64,000 nucleotides of DNA from Dryococelus australis (GCA_029891345.1 CM057000.1:129121338-129185337); one strand, 5' to 3'; shown: positions 1 to 10,689, counted from the first letter of the stretch. Numbers and translations are program-made. Notes: a model not told the origin generated them from the sequence alone.

Positions 1-32
1 ACAACGAGAGCGGGACGGCTGCAGTTAGTTAC

Positions 33-195
33 CTATGCCGGCCTGGCCGACGACCCAGGACAGCCGCAGGAACAGCATCACCCCCCATATGTTGAGAATG
101 TTGCGCACCAGCACGCCCTTGATCCAGCCGAACTTGACGACGCCCTCCGGGTCGGCCGGCCCTTCCGGCGCCTGCGCTATTGGCGGCAGCTGTTG
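33..195 (-). CDS. Internal exon of a Na-K-Cl cotransporter (SLC12A1/2/3 group), TM1 region
   Basis: This exon encodes about 54 residues. The second half, [11 protein letters not shown] then [21 protein letters not shown], is the hallmark first membrane helix of cation-chloride cotransporters of the NKCC/NCC branch, which import Na, K and Cl across the plasma membrane. Read on the minus strand, the exon ends ATAG followed by GTAACT, a good donor that splits a glycine codon after its first base. It most likely starts after TTGTTGCAG, in phase 0. A second possible acceptor, GCGCAG, would shorten the exon to 33-171. The first ~25 residues ([18 protein letters not shown]) are low complexity and look like the end of the cytosolic N-terminus. 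The next exon toward the C-terminus lies left of the window. The N-terminal exons should lie to the right, but none was recognised. The KCC branch is less likely because the G-W-I-K-G-V-L-V lead-in and GQAGIG are NKCC/NCC-like. Which paralogue it is cannot be decided from one exon. Confidence 0.88.
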
Positions 196-505
196 CTGCA
201 ACAACACAAGAACATTCACCTTTATTTACCTTCCGCACCACGACTGCGAACCTTCACACGCACTCCATTAAGGGTCCTGTGTACTAAAACACGTTTTCTG
301 TGAGATCGTTGTTTGCGCCTAAACGCCCGTCTCGGTAAATTAATGTTCTGTAAAAACAAAGTTTTGCCAGAAAGGTTAAAGTAACTATTGTCTACATCGC
401 TGTATTAATGGAGAAAAAACCGTGAGAGTGGTCGAATACCGCATTTTCAAAGCTTGCCTATGAAGTTTCTTCAAGCGGTAAGAGAAAAGTACGATTATAC
501 GCAGG
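196..505. other. Intronic sequence upstream of the cotransporter exon
   Basis: This is non-coding sequence next to the exon. No repeat family, exon or RNA gene was recognised. The part closest to the exon contains the presumed splice acceptor tract. Confidence 0.5.
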
Positions 506-1085
506 TAGTTTGAGCCTTGTACTTGCATCGCGTGTAATAAAACCCCACAGTTACGGATCTAGTTGACGTAGGAGCGATGAGGCACTGGGCGTGCGTGTTA
601 GTGCCGCCCGTATCGCTCCCTCGCTCCTTGACCTTGAGCGCGCAGGTACACAGGACCCTTAAGAGGAGCGTGAACCTGCGCGTCCAAGGTCAAGCTGCGA
701 GGGAGCGACACGGGCGACGCGTACACGCACGTCTAGTGTCTCATCGCTCCTACGCGCAAGGCGGTGCAGTGTTTCCGTCGTGGTCCTGTACTGTGCAAAT
801 CTGATCTGCAACAGTGGGATTTTATTACATGCAATGAAAGTCCACAGATGAAACTACGTCCGTATGTTTGTACTTTTCTCGGGCCGCTTAAGAAAAATGC
901 ATAGGGAAGCTCTAAAAATGCGATATTTGACCATTTTCACGATTTTTTTTCTCCATGAATATACTTAATATGTTAAAAGTAAAAACACAGTCATAGATAA
1001 TAGTTTTTTTTTTTTTTCCCCCAGCAAAAGGTCGTGTTTACAGAACATATACTTAGAGAGATACGCGAATACGCGCAAACAACGA
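506..1085. repeat. Foldback copy of the GAGTGGGAT element family
   Basis: Two inverted arms at about 567-650 and 674-756 share CGTAGGAGCGATGAG and its complement. A further complementary pair (GTAATAAAACCCCACAG at about 534 and its mate near 829) extends the pairing. The right arm then runs on through the standard body of the family (GATATTTGACCATTTTCACGA at about 920-950) to about 1085, as in the copy at 21236-21702. It looks like a full-body copy joined head to head with a partial inverted copy. The terminal GAGTGGGAT ends are missing here. Confidence 0.7.
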
Positions 1086-1145
1086 TTTCACTTCACTCTC
1101 TTAAGGTAGGTAGTTCATCGGTGACAGAGCAAATTGTTCAGACAC

Positions 1146-1724
1146 ATGAACTGGGAAGGAATCTGTCTGTTATAGGAAATACGGAAAACCTCCATATTTC
1201 CTATAACTTCGGGTTTCGGGCACAGACAATGCCGTGTCTACACGAAACTTTCTTCGCCAGTGTAACCAGAAAATTAGGCTATAATTTCTGCGGCAGTCAA
1301 GGTTATCCATGTTACCAAGACCTGTTCTTTCAAACATTAAAAATTAGCAACAGGCGTATGTAACACTTAGCAGCACTTAAAATACACTAACTTTAAGAGA
1401 AACTTTATGTGACTAATGGAAATTCAAAAGATATACCAGCTTCACTACGTGAGCATTGTAGGTATGTAGGTCGCGAACTTGCAACTTTTTGACTCAGATT
1501 CAAATCTACCTGAAGTTTAAATAGATACTAAAAATTATTTAAACTAGAAGTACATAAAACTAACTAGGGAATTAACGAAGAGGTTCCGTGAATTCTACGG
1601 AAAGTCCGTTTTTGAAAATCAATGTGTCCGTAATTTTACGGAGAGTTTCCGGATACCTCAGGATTAATTTTAACCAGCACTTTCCCGTAAAATAAAGGCA
1701 TTTTTTTTTTTTTTTTACAGTGTG
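1146..1724. mobile_element. Left-truncated copy of the CACTGTTAAAAATTT TIR element
   Basis: It aligns by eye with most of the complete element at 45931-46859. Shared blocks include TTTCTGCGGCAGT, a tRNA-B-box-like tail near 1490 (GACTCAGATTCAAAT), TGTGTCCGTAATTTTAC, and the right end TTTTTTTACAGTGTGTA. The left terminal repeat is absent. An open frame at 1034-1363 has no recognisable domain and lies within repeat sequence. Confidence 0.7.
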
Positions 1725-1924
1725 TATACCACCTCACTCGGTAAAAGAGAAGCTAAAAATTTACCTCCCTGGTCGAGGTCATCAGTGCTTTGGTTATTCC
1801 CAGTACTTTCACACATTTCAAACGAATGAACGCCTGACATTTGCAGCCGCAGCTACCCCGCATGCTCTTGTGAGAACTCCCCACTTACGTCACCTTTCCT
1901 TCAGTGTGTGTGTAGCGACTTTTC

Positions 1925-2862
1925 TTCGCCATCGCGGGTCCACGGCTCTCTCTCTTGGCTGGTGTTCCTAGCTTAGCCTTCGCCATCGCGGGTCCACGGC
2001 TCTCTCTCTTGGCTGGTGTTCCTAGCTTAGCCTTCGCCATCGCGGGTCCACGGCTCTCTCTCTCTTGGCTGGTGTTCCTAGCTTAGCCTTCGCCATCGCG
2101 GGTCCACGGCTCTCTCTCTTGGCTGGTGTTCCTAGCTTAGCCTTCGCCATCGCGGGTCCACGGCTCTCTCTCTTGGCTGGTGTTCCTAGCTTAGCCTTCG
2201 CCATCGCGGGTCCACGGCTCTCTCTCTCTCTTGGCTGGTGTTCCTAGCTTAGCCTTCGCCATCGCGGGTCCACGGCTCTCTCTCTTGGCTGGTGTTCCTA
2301 GCTTAGCCTTCGCCATCGCGGGTCCACGGCTCTCTCTCTTGGCTGGTGTTCCTAGCTTAGCCTTCGCCATCGCGGGTCCACGGCTCTCTCTCTTGGCTGG
2401 TGTTCCTAGCTTAGCCTTCGCCATCGCGGGTCCACGGCTCTCTCTCTTGGCTGGTGTTCCTAGCTTAGCCTTCGCCATCGCGGGTCCACGGCTCTCTCTC
2501 TCTTGGCTGGTGTTCCTAGTTTAGCCTTCGCCATCGCGGGTCCACGGCTCTCTCTCTTGGCTGGTGTTCCTAGCTTAGCCTTCGCCATCGCGGGTCCACG
2601 GCTCTCTCTCTTGGCTGGTGTTCCTAGCTTAGCCTTCGCCATCGCGGGTCCACGGCTCTCTCTCTTGGCTGGTGTTCCTAGCTTAGCCTTCGCCATCGCG
2701 GGTCCACGGCTCTCTCTCTCTCTCTTGGCTGGTGTTCCTAGCTTAGCCTTCGCCATCGCGGGTCCACGGCTCTCTCTCTCTCTCTTGGCTGGTGTTCCTA
2801 GCTTAGCCTTCGCCATCGCGGGTCCACGGCTCTCTCTCTTGGCTGGTGTTCCTAGCTTAGCA
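1925..2862. repeat. 54-bp minisatellite, 17 near-identical copies
   Basis: The unit starts TTCGCCATCGCGGGTCCACG and ends TTCCTAGCTTAGCC. Unit starts are at 1925, 1979, 2033, 2089, 2143, 2197, 2255, 2309, 2363, 2417, 2471, 2527, 2581, 2635, 2689, 2749 and 2809. Length differences (54, 56, 58, 60) come almost entirely from a CT-dinucleotide run inside the unit. The only obvious base change is C to T at about 2520. Because 54 is 18 codons, frames on both strands stay open (AGVPSLAFAIAGPRLSLL on plus, AKAKLGTPAKRESRGPAM on minus). This is a consequence of the period and not evidence for a gene. Confidence 0.97.
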
Positions 2863-2886
2863 TTCAGTCTGTTTTCCCCTCGGTGC

Positions 2887-2927
2887 CGATCGCTGGAGAT
2901 GCCAATGTGTCGCAAAGCCAGCGATCG
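2887..2927. repeat. Short inverted repeat just after the minisatellite
   Basis: CGATCGCTGG at 2887-2896 and CCAGCGATCG at 2918-2927 form a perfect 10-bp stem with a 21-base loop. Its role is unknown. Confidence 0.6.
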
Positions 2928-3432
2928 TCTCTGCCCTGGACAGGAGACACGCGCCAATCGCTAGCGGCTATTCACGACCAGGAGCATTTCTCTCGTGTAG
3001 TGTGTTGACTGGGTGCTGAAATTAGAATTTCACTTTTCTCCAGATAAAGGGTGAAAATACCTCTGAACAGACAGGAACGCATCCCGCCCTCTTTGGATTG
3101 GCATAAAGACTGCAGTGTTCAGGAATTGAAAAAAAAAGCGTGTTTGGAATCACACTGTGCGAGACGCTGGAAGATCAAATGAACTATAGTAGTAGTGTTT
3201 AAAGTAACTATAAATGTTGCCAGTCTTGGGGTATTTAGTAAGTTTCGCTTGCCAACCTCACAAAATGAGGCTGTCATGGAAAGTAGTAAAAGTTAAAGTA
3301 AACCAAAAATAAGGTAATTGTATGTTAAGTACAAAAAGCATGTAATACAATACATTTAGGAAAGAACAGAATACATCATACGTAGGGGTGTTTTTTCAAA
3401 CGTTTGATTTTTAAATGTGTGAATATACCGTA
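2928..3432. other. Unassigned non-coding stretch
   Basis: AT-rich sequence beyond the minisatellite. I see no gene, repeat family or RNA motif. Confidence 0.4.
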
Positions 3433-3985
3433 AATAGGCAATAGTCAATTTACGGTTACTTCCAACTTTTCTGAAAGTCTGCTAGAGTTCTACTTCCAGG
3501 ATATTCCTCCGCCTCGTGCAAACAAAGGTTAGCCGAGTTAAGGTTAGTTCAACTCAGGTTGGAAACAAAAAGAGGTTTCTTATGGGAGTTTGACATACGG
3601 AAGATTTCCGCCGCTAGGGGCGTAGTGTACCAAAAGGTAACTTTTAATTAAAATTTTATGCTACGTGAATAAGAGAAAGATTTTACTTAATATGATTTTA
3701 CATTTGATTTATGATTACTACAACTATCCTGTTTTTTAACGTAGAAAATTAAAAAAATCTGGAACACTACAGACACCGGCGCTTACCTAGCGACGAGAAT
3801 TTTTGGTTGTTAAACTTTTAACGTCGATCTTCTCACTTTGTAATAGAAATGCCTTTAACAGAGTCTAGAAAATTACGCCGGAGGGACAGTGTACCGCATT
3901 AGTGCGCACTCAGTTGAATAAAATTTAACGTTAGAACTATTGCTTATTAGGTATTACCAACACGAACTGTGTACCTGTTTCTGTT
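3433..3985 (+). mobile_element. Degraded copy of the 32.2-kb-type MITE (TTACTTCCAACTTTTCTGA family)
   Basis: The left end (ACGGTTACTTCCAACTTT, then CTACTTCCAGGATATTCCTC) matches the complete copy at 32182-32538 and fragments at 5515 and 37.5 kb. The later part (TCTAGAAAATTACGCCGGAG to TATTACCAACACG) matches the block at 5610-5710. The middle, about 3540-3830, is a non-matching insertion or divergence. The copy abuts the element starting at 3990. Confidence 0.6.
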
Positions 3986-3989
3986 CATG

Positions 3990-4335
3990 TTAAGAGTGGG
4001 ATGTAACCCCGCGTCCAAGGTCAAGAAGCGAGGGAACGATACGGGCGAAACTAACACGCACGCCTAGTGCCTCATCGCTCCTACGCGCAATACGCGCAGT
4101 ACTTCTGTCGTGACGCTGTACAGTGCGAATCAGATCTGTAACAGTGGGATCTTATTACACGCGATGAAAGACTTAATATGATAAAAGTTATTTAAAAAAA
4201 TTGGGGCATAGATAGTTTTTTTTTTCTTTTCTGACAAAAAGTCGTATTTGCAGAACATTTATTTGCCGAGATACGCACACGTATTCGCGCAAAACTATTC
4301 CACAGAAAAGATTCGGGGGTCCATCCCACTCTTAA
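3990..4335. mobile_element. GAGTGGGAT TIR element, short copy
   Basis: The left end TTAAGAGTGGGATG and right end CATCCCACTCTTAA are perfect inverted repeats. The body shares CCTCATCGCTCCTACGCGCAA and GCAGAACATTTATTTGCCGA with the longer copy at 21236-21702, but a central block is deleted. It has no coding capacity, so it is non-autonomous. TTAA at both ends may be a target duplication or part of the TIR. Confidence 0.8.
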
Positions 4336-4599
4336 CTACAAATTAATCGTAATTTACTATACAATTAAAATTCAATTTCTTAAAAAATAAGATACTGTTA
4401 CGCAATCACTGCTTCATTTCGCGCGAGAGAGTGGAAGTTAATGACAGAGCAGTTATATGATAGCGGCGGCGAGTCACAAGGTATGTTTGCAATGACAGGC
4501 GAGCGATAATCCTAGGCGCGGATATCTTGTTAAGAAAAGTTTGCCGCCACGATAATCGTTTTACGACACGCACTCCATACTTCAAGCAGATTGAATTCT
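4336..4599. other. Unassigned non-coding stretch
   Basis: No gene or recognised repeat was seen. It contains GTGGAAGTTAATGACAGAGC and ATGACAGGCGAGCGATAA, which recur in modified form near 51180-51245, so it is probably old repeat sequence. Confidence 0.35.
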
Positions 4600-5165
4600 T
4601 GCTTTTATCGGAAGAATTTTCTATAGTGGTTTACTGCCCTAATTTCTCTCAGCGTGACTCGGGGTGCACCAAACTTTCTAGGTAAAGGCCAGCGACTATA
4701 AAAAGCACGTCGGGCATCCGATCCAAGAGTTGTTGAATGTACGAGTGGTTGGAGTTTTAGCGATAGACGACGAGCGAAACGAGCGGCGAGAGAAGTGACC
4801 AGCGGGAGGAAAATATGCGACTGCGAGCATCAGAGCAGTGAAGAGTGCGACTGGCAGGCTGGACTATTTGACTGGGTGCGTGAGTGAAAGACATTAGAAA
4901 TGATGGCAGCAGACTGACTGGAAGTGTGTTAATGAGTATGAGTTAGATGGTTAAAATTCTGCAGAGACATTAAGGACGTTAATTAGAGGAATGATAGACA
5001 AATATTGCGCTCACTGAAAAAAAAAAAATAAAAGTGGTGATAGATTACGTAACGCTGTAAATAATAGCTGTGTGAATAAATTAAAATAAGATTAAGTTCG
5101 CTTATTTTTGTTAAGACCTCCATCCCTCACGAACTCTGGTACGCCCCTTAGGTGTCTTATAACAA
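4600..5165 (+). repeat. TATA-box repeat, copy A (possible LTR or element end)
   Basis: The copy starts near GGTTTACTGCCCTAATTTCTC. A TATAAAAAG box sits at 4697-4705, followed by AGTTGTTGAATG and GAGAAGTGACCAGCGGGAGG. It ends at TAAGACCTCCATCCCTCACG. The same order of blocks occurs at 46862-47410 (plus strand), about 45270-45670 (minus strand, without the TATA end), and partly at 40815-41560. A promoter followed by a conserved tail fits an LTR or the 5' region of an autonomous element, but no associated gag/pol or transposase frame is present. Confidence 0.6.
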
Positions 5166-5514
5166 TACTTGTTAACGTAAGTGTAAAATGCTTGTGGTAT
5201 ATGGCATATTTAAGATACAGCCAATCACATCATACACGGGGTTTTTTTTTTTTTTTTTCAAAGGGTTGATTGAGAAGATGCGAGGATACGGCGATCAGAC
5301 ACTACACGCAGAGTAGGCGGCATAGTTCTCTATAAACGGGCAACCCGGGAGGTGGAATGTCGACTCACGTACGCGCTCACCCACTGCTCGTTAGGGTGTG
5401 TGACGGCGCGAGCTTGACCCCCCCCTCTGCCCGGGTCAACGAGACACGGCCTGACCTCAAGTAGGCCGGCAATTACAGTCGTGGCCCCTCGGCAACTCCG
5501 ACCTTGCTGCGAAT
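5166..5514. other. Unassigned stretch with poly-T tract
   Basis: It holds a T tract at about 5243-5258 and a GC-rich patch at 5400-5475. No gene was recognised. Confidence 0.35.
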
Positions 5515-5720
5515 ATACGGCTCATTCACCGTTACTTAGCTACTTTTCCGAAGTCCTGCTAAAGTTCCATTTCCAGGATATCCCTCCGCCTCGTGCAAAC
5601 AAAGTTTCGCCAAGTCTAGGAAATTACACCAAAGGAACAACGCAACACTTTCGTGCGCACCCAGATTAAGATTTTGCATAAGAACCATTTCTAACTAGGC
5701 ATTACCAACACACCTATTTC
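5515..5720 (+). mobile_element. Fragment of the 32.2-kb-type MITE
   Basis: It contains ATTCACCGTTACTTAGC, GGATATCCCTCCGCCTCGTG, CTAGGAAATTACACCAAAGG and GCATAAGAACCATTTCTAAC. All are found in the same order at 32182-32400 and, inverted, at 60883-61023. The right half is missing or diverged. Confidence 0.65.
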
Positions 5721-6530
5721 CTCCCTGTTTTAATTAATATCAATTATAAATGAAGTATTATTATTTATAGATCTAACGGTTCAAATGTGACCAAAAATAT
5801 GGTACTTTTATGTTAAGGTGGAATATTTGACGCCATATTTGTTTGTAATTTGCGTGCAGAGCAATCTACCTGATGCGAGGGCAGATACAAACGAAATTGC
5901 ACGTAGGGAGTTCACGAATGTCCCGCTACGTAACACTATAATCGCTTAAATGGGACCGAAGCTGCAAAACGTAACAAAAAAAAGAAGTGCAGCACGGACG
6001 CTGTTGCCAGTTCTCCTACAGCACACTCCCGACCGGCCGGAGGTGGTTCCTCGGCTCGCGCCATAGAGAATAAAAGAAATCTATTGCGCTGGTCATTCCC
6101 GTCTCAAAACTCGTGTAAACCAGTACAAAATACAGACATGACCCTATCAACAGTTAGAAATATGTTTCATTCAAATTAAATAATATATTGTTTTATTAAG
6201 TTTACATATATTATCATATACGCATGTTGTACCTTCATACGAAATAACATATACGGAGGTAGTTAAATACAAATCCAAAATGGAAATAATTAGCATGGTA
6301 CCTGTTCCAGGCACAAATTTGTAAATTTCTTAAACTCCAACAGAGTAATGTAATGATTTACGCAAAGTGGTATCGCAACTTGAAATGTCTGGTTTGAATA
6401 TGGCTTCTATATTTATATTAACGTACGTAGTTATACAGTCTTTTACAGTATATGAATGTTGGATATGCATCGTAGGATAAAACTGGTGTACAAATAAGTT
6501 TCACATTTTGCACATTTCTGAAAGAAATTG

Positions 6531-6540
<10 letters not shown>
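5721..6540. other. Unassigned AT-rich stretch
   Basis: No gene was seen. Around 5990-6070 a GC-rich segment (CGCTGTTGCCAG, CTCGCGCCATAGAGAA) resembles the inverted sequence near 18790-18830, so it may be an old repeat. Confidence 0.35.
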
Positions 6541-6578
<38 letters not shown>

Positions 6579-6615
6579 AAAGAAATCTTTTATTTATTTA
6601 TATATATATATATAT
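6541..6615. repeat. (TA)n microsatellite, two runs
   Basis: Runs of alternating TA at about 6541-6576 and 6600-6615 are separated by a near copy of the upstream flank (AAGAAA...TTTATTTAT), suggesting local duplication. Confidence 0.95.
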
Positions 6616-7326
6616 TAAACGGACAAGAAATGATTTTATTCCCGTTGACGATTTAGATAAACTAACTTTGTTGGTTTGCAGTTACTTCTAAACCCGTCTT
6701 TTCTTCTTTTTGACCACTGCGTGCCCTTCAAACACATGTAAAAATCAACACTGCCTTACACGCACCACTGAACAGTACATGTGTATGACGTAGCCTATGT
6801 GACACCGAGACATTAAAACTGTGACTGTGATACGTAAGCTTTTATGTGTATAAAAAGAAACGAAAACGGCCCGAGTTTCCACCAGTTTAAACAGCATTTG
6901 TGTTTTCACGCGGGTTTGAAGGGGGGGGGGGGGGGTGTTGATTTACGTGAGCGTATTTCGGGGCAGTGATTTGGGGTATATAAATGGGCTGTACCATAAA
7001 AATATGTTTACTATGCAATTGATACTGATAGCGAAGTTAACATAGCATTGACCTTAAAGCTAACAACACCTCTCATTTTCATATCCTGTGCACGGGCCTG
7101 TATGCATGTATGTAGATTTAATGTGAATTTATGCTCGTGTATGTGTATGTGTGTGTAAATGTATATATGTATGGGGTTAAGCCTAGTTTTCCATTAAAAA
7201 TTGTGTGAAGTTTAGCAATTGATTATAAGTGTATACAAAGACTGCGGCTTCCACATGATACAAGCAAGGATGATGTATTATACTACATGTTTGTGATCCT
7301 TCATTATTTTACTTGAAACCCTGTGG
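6616..7326. other. Unassigned stretch with G15 tract
   Basis: A 15-base G run lies at 6921-6935 and a TG/TA-rich patch at 7130-7170. No coding or repeat-family signal was recognised. Confidence 0.35.
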
Positions 7327-7376
7327 CATTGAACCTGCAAGTGTATATTATATTGAACCTGCAAGTGTATATTATT
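7327..7376. repeat. Short direct duplication
   Basis: TTGAACCTGCAAGTGTATAT occurs twice in tandem with a period of about 25 bp. Confidence 0.85.
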
Positions 7377-7884
7377 AGCCTACTTTCCGAAGGAAGGAAA
7401 GAAATATCTCTCTCTCTCCCCCCCCCCCCCCATGCGAGTCATACCTTTTAAATTTTTGAAAGCATCGAGCGGATTTAACCAAACTCGGTTTATATACAGT
7501 ACATACTTAGTACGGACACCTGACTTTTATAGTTTTAGACAACGCCAAGGAACTTCCTTTCAAAATGGCGATCATTTAATTATTTGGGATTATATGTCCT
7601 ATCTCTGGAATCATTCGATCGATTTAAACCAAATTTTGTATGCTCGCAGAATATCATGTAAGCATTGAATTTTTAAGTTGCTGTTGTTAGACCGCAATTT
7701 TGAAAAATAGCATAAAATTAAAAAAATTAAGATTTTACATAATATATCTAAGACTATCACAGCAATTCTCACGTAATTTGACAAGAAAGTCATTCCATGA
7801 CAGGTCAGGTAAACGTACGTAATTGGTCTTGCTTAGGTACTTATTTCAAAATGGTGACCATACAAATATTTTAGGTTTATTTGG

Positions 7885-8090
7885 TATAGGCTGTTCACCG
7901 TAAAGTGAGCACTATTTAAGGCGCTGCTAAATTTTTCTTTTCAGTCAGTTTCTATCTTTCTGCACACAGAGTATACATTACATCACACTCAAAAGTTTAC
8001 GTGTGAGGCTGCAATAAAATATATTTATCTGTGGTTAATGGCTGCTTTGAGGGCCTTAAAAAGTGCTCACTTTACCGTGAACGCCATATA
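7885..8090. mobile_element. Short MITE (GGTAAAGTGAGCAC family) inside the satellite
   Basis: The left end is TATAGGCTGTTCACCGTAAA and the right end is CTCACTTTACCGTGAACG..ATA. It is about 206 bp, with an AT-rich, non-coding interior. It interrupts the satellite, so it is younger than the array. Confidence 0.9.
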
Positions 8091-8152
8091 CTAGCCCGAC
8101 ATCGCTTCGCTCCGGTTTTATGGAGTTACTGACGTATATACCTAGAGGTAAA

Positions 8153-8262
8153 TGCGACTGCCCGTGACTACCTTAAACTACCCATAACTACCCACGACAA
8201 CTTGCGACAACCTACAACTATCTGCGACTACCCGTGGCTATCTGCGATAATTTGCGACATTT
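8153..8262. repeat. 10-bp tandem repeat, about 11 degenerate units
   Basis: Successive decamers read GCGACTGCCC, GTGACTACCT, AAACTACCC, ATAACTACCC, ACGACAACTT, GCGACAACCT, ACAACTATCT, GCGACTACCC, GTGGCTATCT, GCGATAATTT. The consensus is roughly GCGACTACCC. It sits just after the MITE. Confidence 0.85.
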
Positions 8263-9624
8263 TCTTGTAACGTTGTTTCAATTTATCTTTAATGATTTTG
8301 GTAGAGCATGCTTAGAAAGTAGCCAAGTAGTAACTCATTTTTCTCCGACTTGTTTTATAAATTTTAAAATTTCACAAGGATTTTATTATTTTTTTTAAAT
8401 TAAACACAGCCTATACCCATCTGGAAGAATGTGGCGTTTTAGCAGTGGAAGAATTATAAGAATCGGCCATGTAGTTTCCGAGATTAACTGTTACATATAA
8501 ACAAACTCGACCAAATTTTGTATGCTGGAAGTGTCTACTACAAGCATCAATGTGCTAACACATATGCCTAGCCATATTTGTCAGCCAGTTTGTAAGTTAG
8601 TGCCACATGAAGATAAAAAATAAGCCGACTCGAACGAAATTTCGCAGACAAGCAGTACTGCTTCAGATGATGTTCCATTATACGTTTCAGGTATCTCAAA
8701 AGCTTATTTTCAACATGGCGGCTATATAGTTAGGTTAGCTTAGCTAAGAACGTTATATCGTCGAAATCATGTTATCAATTCCAACTTATTTGTATGCAGG
8801 CAGTAGATATTACAACAATCAACTGTGCCTACACAGAGCATATTTTGTCAGTCATTTCGTAAGATAGTGCCGCATGAATGAATAATTTTTTATGTAATAT
8901 CTCGGGAAACAATTGATCGATTCCAACCAAATTGGGCAAACATTTTGCACTGCAGCAGGTGGTGTAAACTGCTGTGTTTTAAGTATGTCAGCCACTTATT
9001 TCAAAATGGTGGTTCTATAAATATTTCAGCTTAGTATCTTTTATTAACGAACCAATTTCCAAATTATCTTTGTATGCTGGCAGTATCAATTACAACCTTT
9101 AAAAATTTGTCCATACAGACCTTCATTTCTCTGCCGTTTATGTAAGTTAACCCCTCAATACAAACTAAGTTTCTGTCATATCTCGGGAAACAACCAACCC
9201 ATTCGTACCAAAATTTGGCGAAGAACTGGTATTGGGGTAGGACATATAACTATAAGTATTTTTTCAGTGTGACAGACATGTTCAGAATGGTGGCTATGAA
9301 TTAATTTTAGGTTAGTGTGCTATATTTATCAATTTATGCATTAGATTTTAGTATTCCGTTTTATACTGGTGGTATACAATCATCGAATGTGCTAATACAT
9401 TATATTTTTGTCCTCCATTTGCAAAGATTATCATTTGAAAAACATGGTGGTTTTATGTAATCTCTCATAGACTTATCAGCCGACATCGACCAAACTCAGC
9501 ACACTAGTGGTGCAATGGTAGGCTGTGTAAACTTAAGTGTTTTAAGTGGCTCAGTCACTTATTTAAAAAAATCATGGCCCTGTAAATATTTTAGGTTACT
9601 GAACCCTGTCATTCGAAACATTAG

Positions 9625-9740
9625 ACTGATTACATTCGCAGTTGATGCTCGAATCCGACCTTCGTAATGCAATTTGATCGCGCACTAACTTATGGTACGA
9701 AGTTTTCTGGGTTCGAGTCCCGGGTAAGACACGCGTGTAT
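9625..9740 (+). mobile_element. tRNA-like SINE head (fragment)
   Basis: GGGTTCGAGTCCCGG near 9711-9725 is a good B box. The A-box region upstream is degraded. There is no paired acceptor stem, so it is not a functional tRNA gene; it is probably a SINE remnant. Confidence 0.5.
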
Positions 9741-10249
9741 TTGTAATTTTCGCACTACTGTTGCTAGAAATCAACCTTGGGAAACAACCACTGCCCACAA
9801 CTGCGTATGTATAACCACGTGTGTCACCACACAGGCTGGGGATGAACACACCCAGTTATCGTGGCTATGGAGAAAAAAAAACTTCTAAGAAATAACGCTG
9901 TATTGAAAGTGTAATGTTTAAATGTATGGCTACCTAAGTTGTTTGAAGTTTATTTTATACAGTTTAAAGTAATTTTTGGCGTAAAGATAATGTATTTACT
10001 GTAACTCCTAATTATGTCGTGTCACGTGATCGGTGCAACGGTCAAAACCTACGGTCCGTTGTTGTGGTTCCTTCATGCTTGTTGCTTGGCTTTGCTTGTG
10101 TGGAGTGGCTGCGAGGCAAGCTACAAATTTGGAAGCGGGAAGTTGTTGTGTTTTAATATTTCTCATTTATTTTTCAGCTTATCTGCAATCATCAGTGTTG
10201 TTATAGGTCGCATAGTGTTTGATTGTGTTGTAGTGATTTTGTGTAAAGT
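9741..10249. other. Unassigned non-coding stretch
   Basis: The open frame that begins at 10014 is hydrophobic and has no recognised domain before the segment at 10250. Nothing else is seen. Confidence 0.35.
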
Positions 10250-10425
10250 CATGAGTTCCAGCAAACTACGTATGAATAGTCAGCGTCAGGAAGACATTAT
10301 AAATCTCGCCGAAAGTATTTATTCTTTAATTCGTCGAAGAGAGATGAAGCCATGCAAGGTCATCGCATGAGTTGCAGAAATGATGGAAATTTCTAACTGC
10401 AACTGTCCGGAGGTAAGAGTAAATG
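10250..10425 (+). pseudogene. Possible N-terminal helix-turn-helix fragment of a DDE transposase
   Basis: The frame MSSSKLRMNSQRQEDIINLA continues ESIYSLIRRREMKPCKVIA, stop, VAEMMEIS. This resembles the start of arthropod transposases, where a short basic start is followed by a helix rich in Q/R/E/I and then V-A-E-M-x-G-I-S. An in-frame TGA interrupts the helix-turn-helix, and nothing downstream resembles a catalytic core. It is therefore a fragment at best. The match rests on pattern only; an unrelated chance frame is possible. Confidence 0.35.
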
Positions 10426-10689
10426 TGTTTTTACGACGTGTTTCCCCGAACAGGTTTTACGACGTGTTTTCCCCGCGTATCCCCCTTACGTAGAAGTAAA
10501 TCGTTGAAAAAGAACAAGTAGGAATCGACAGTTGGAAACGTGATATTACAAACGGAAAGTTAAATAACAGTAATGAAAGTAAATGAACGGCAGCAGAAAC
10601 GCGACATTAATATATTCATGTGAGTTTGCGAAGTACATGTTATATCCTAAGTTTGACAAATAATATAAAAAGTTATGTCTACTTATGTG

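Larger units (their letters stand above)
7430..9640. repeat. Old satellite: ~143-bp monomers in a ~286-bp dimer
   Basis: The phrase TTTCAAAATGGYGRYYAT and variants recurs at about 7563, 7848, 8711, 9001, 9287 and 9572, giving spacings of 285, 290, 286 and 285. The 863-bp gap between 7848 and 8711 is explained by the MITE at 7885-8090 and a 10-bp repeat near 8153-8262. A second phrase around CGATTYNAACCAAATTTTG recurs about every 130-150 bp (about 7472, 7616, 8775, 8920, 9050, 9200, 9345, 9480). Each 286-bp unit is therefore built of two related halves. Copies are strongly diverged, so the array is old. Small open frames in it have no recognisable domain. Confidence 0.8.

Noticed and set aside
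2022-2964. Long open frames on both strands over the minisatellite
   Set aside because: They exist because the repeat period is a multiple of three. No start context, domain or non-repeat coding flank supports a protein.
8153-8262. CRISPR-like array
   Set aside because: The 10-bp degenerate units are contiguous, without spacers, and the genome is animal.
10014-10249. Hydrophobic frame as a membrane protein
   Set aside because: It is short, with no homology cue and AT-rich composition like its surroundings; it ends in a likely transposase fragment.
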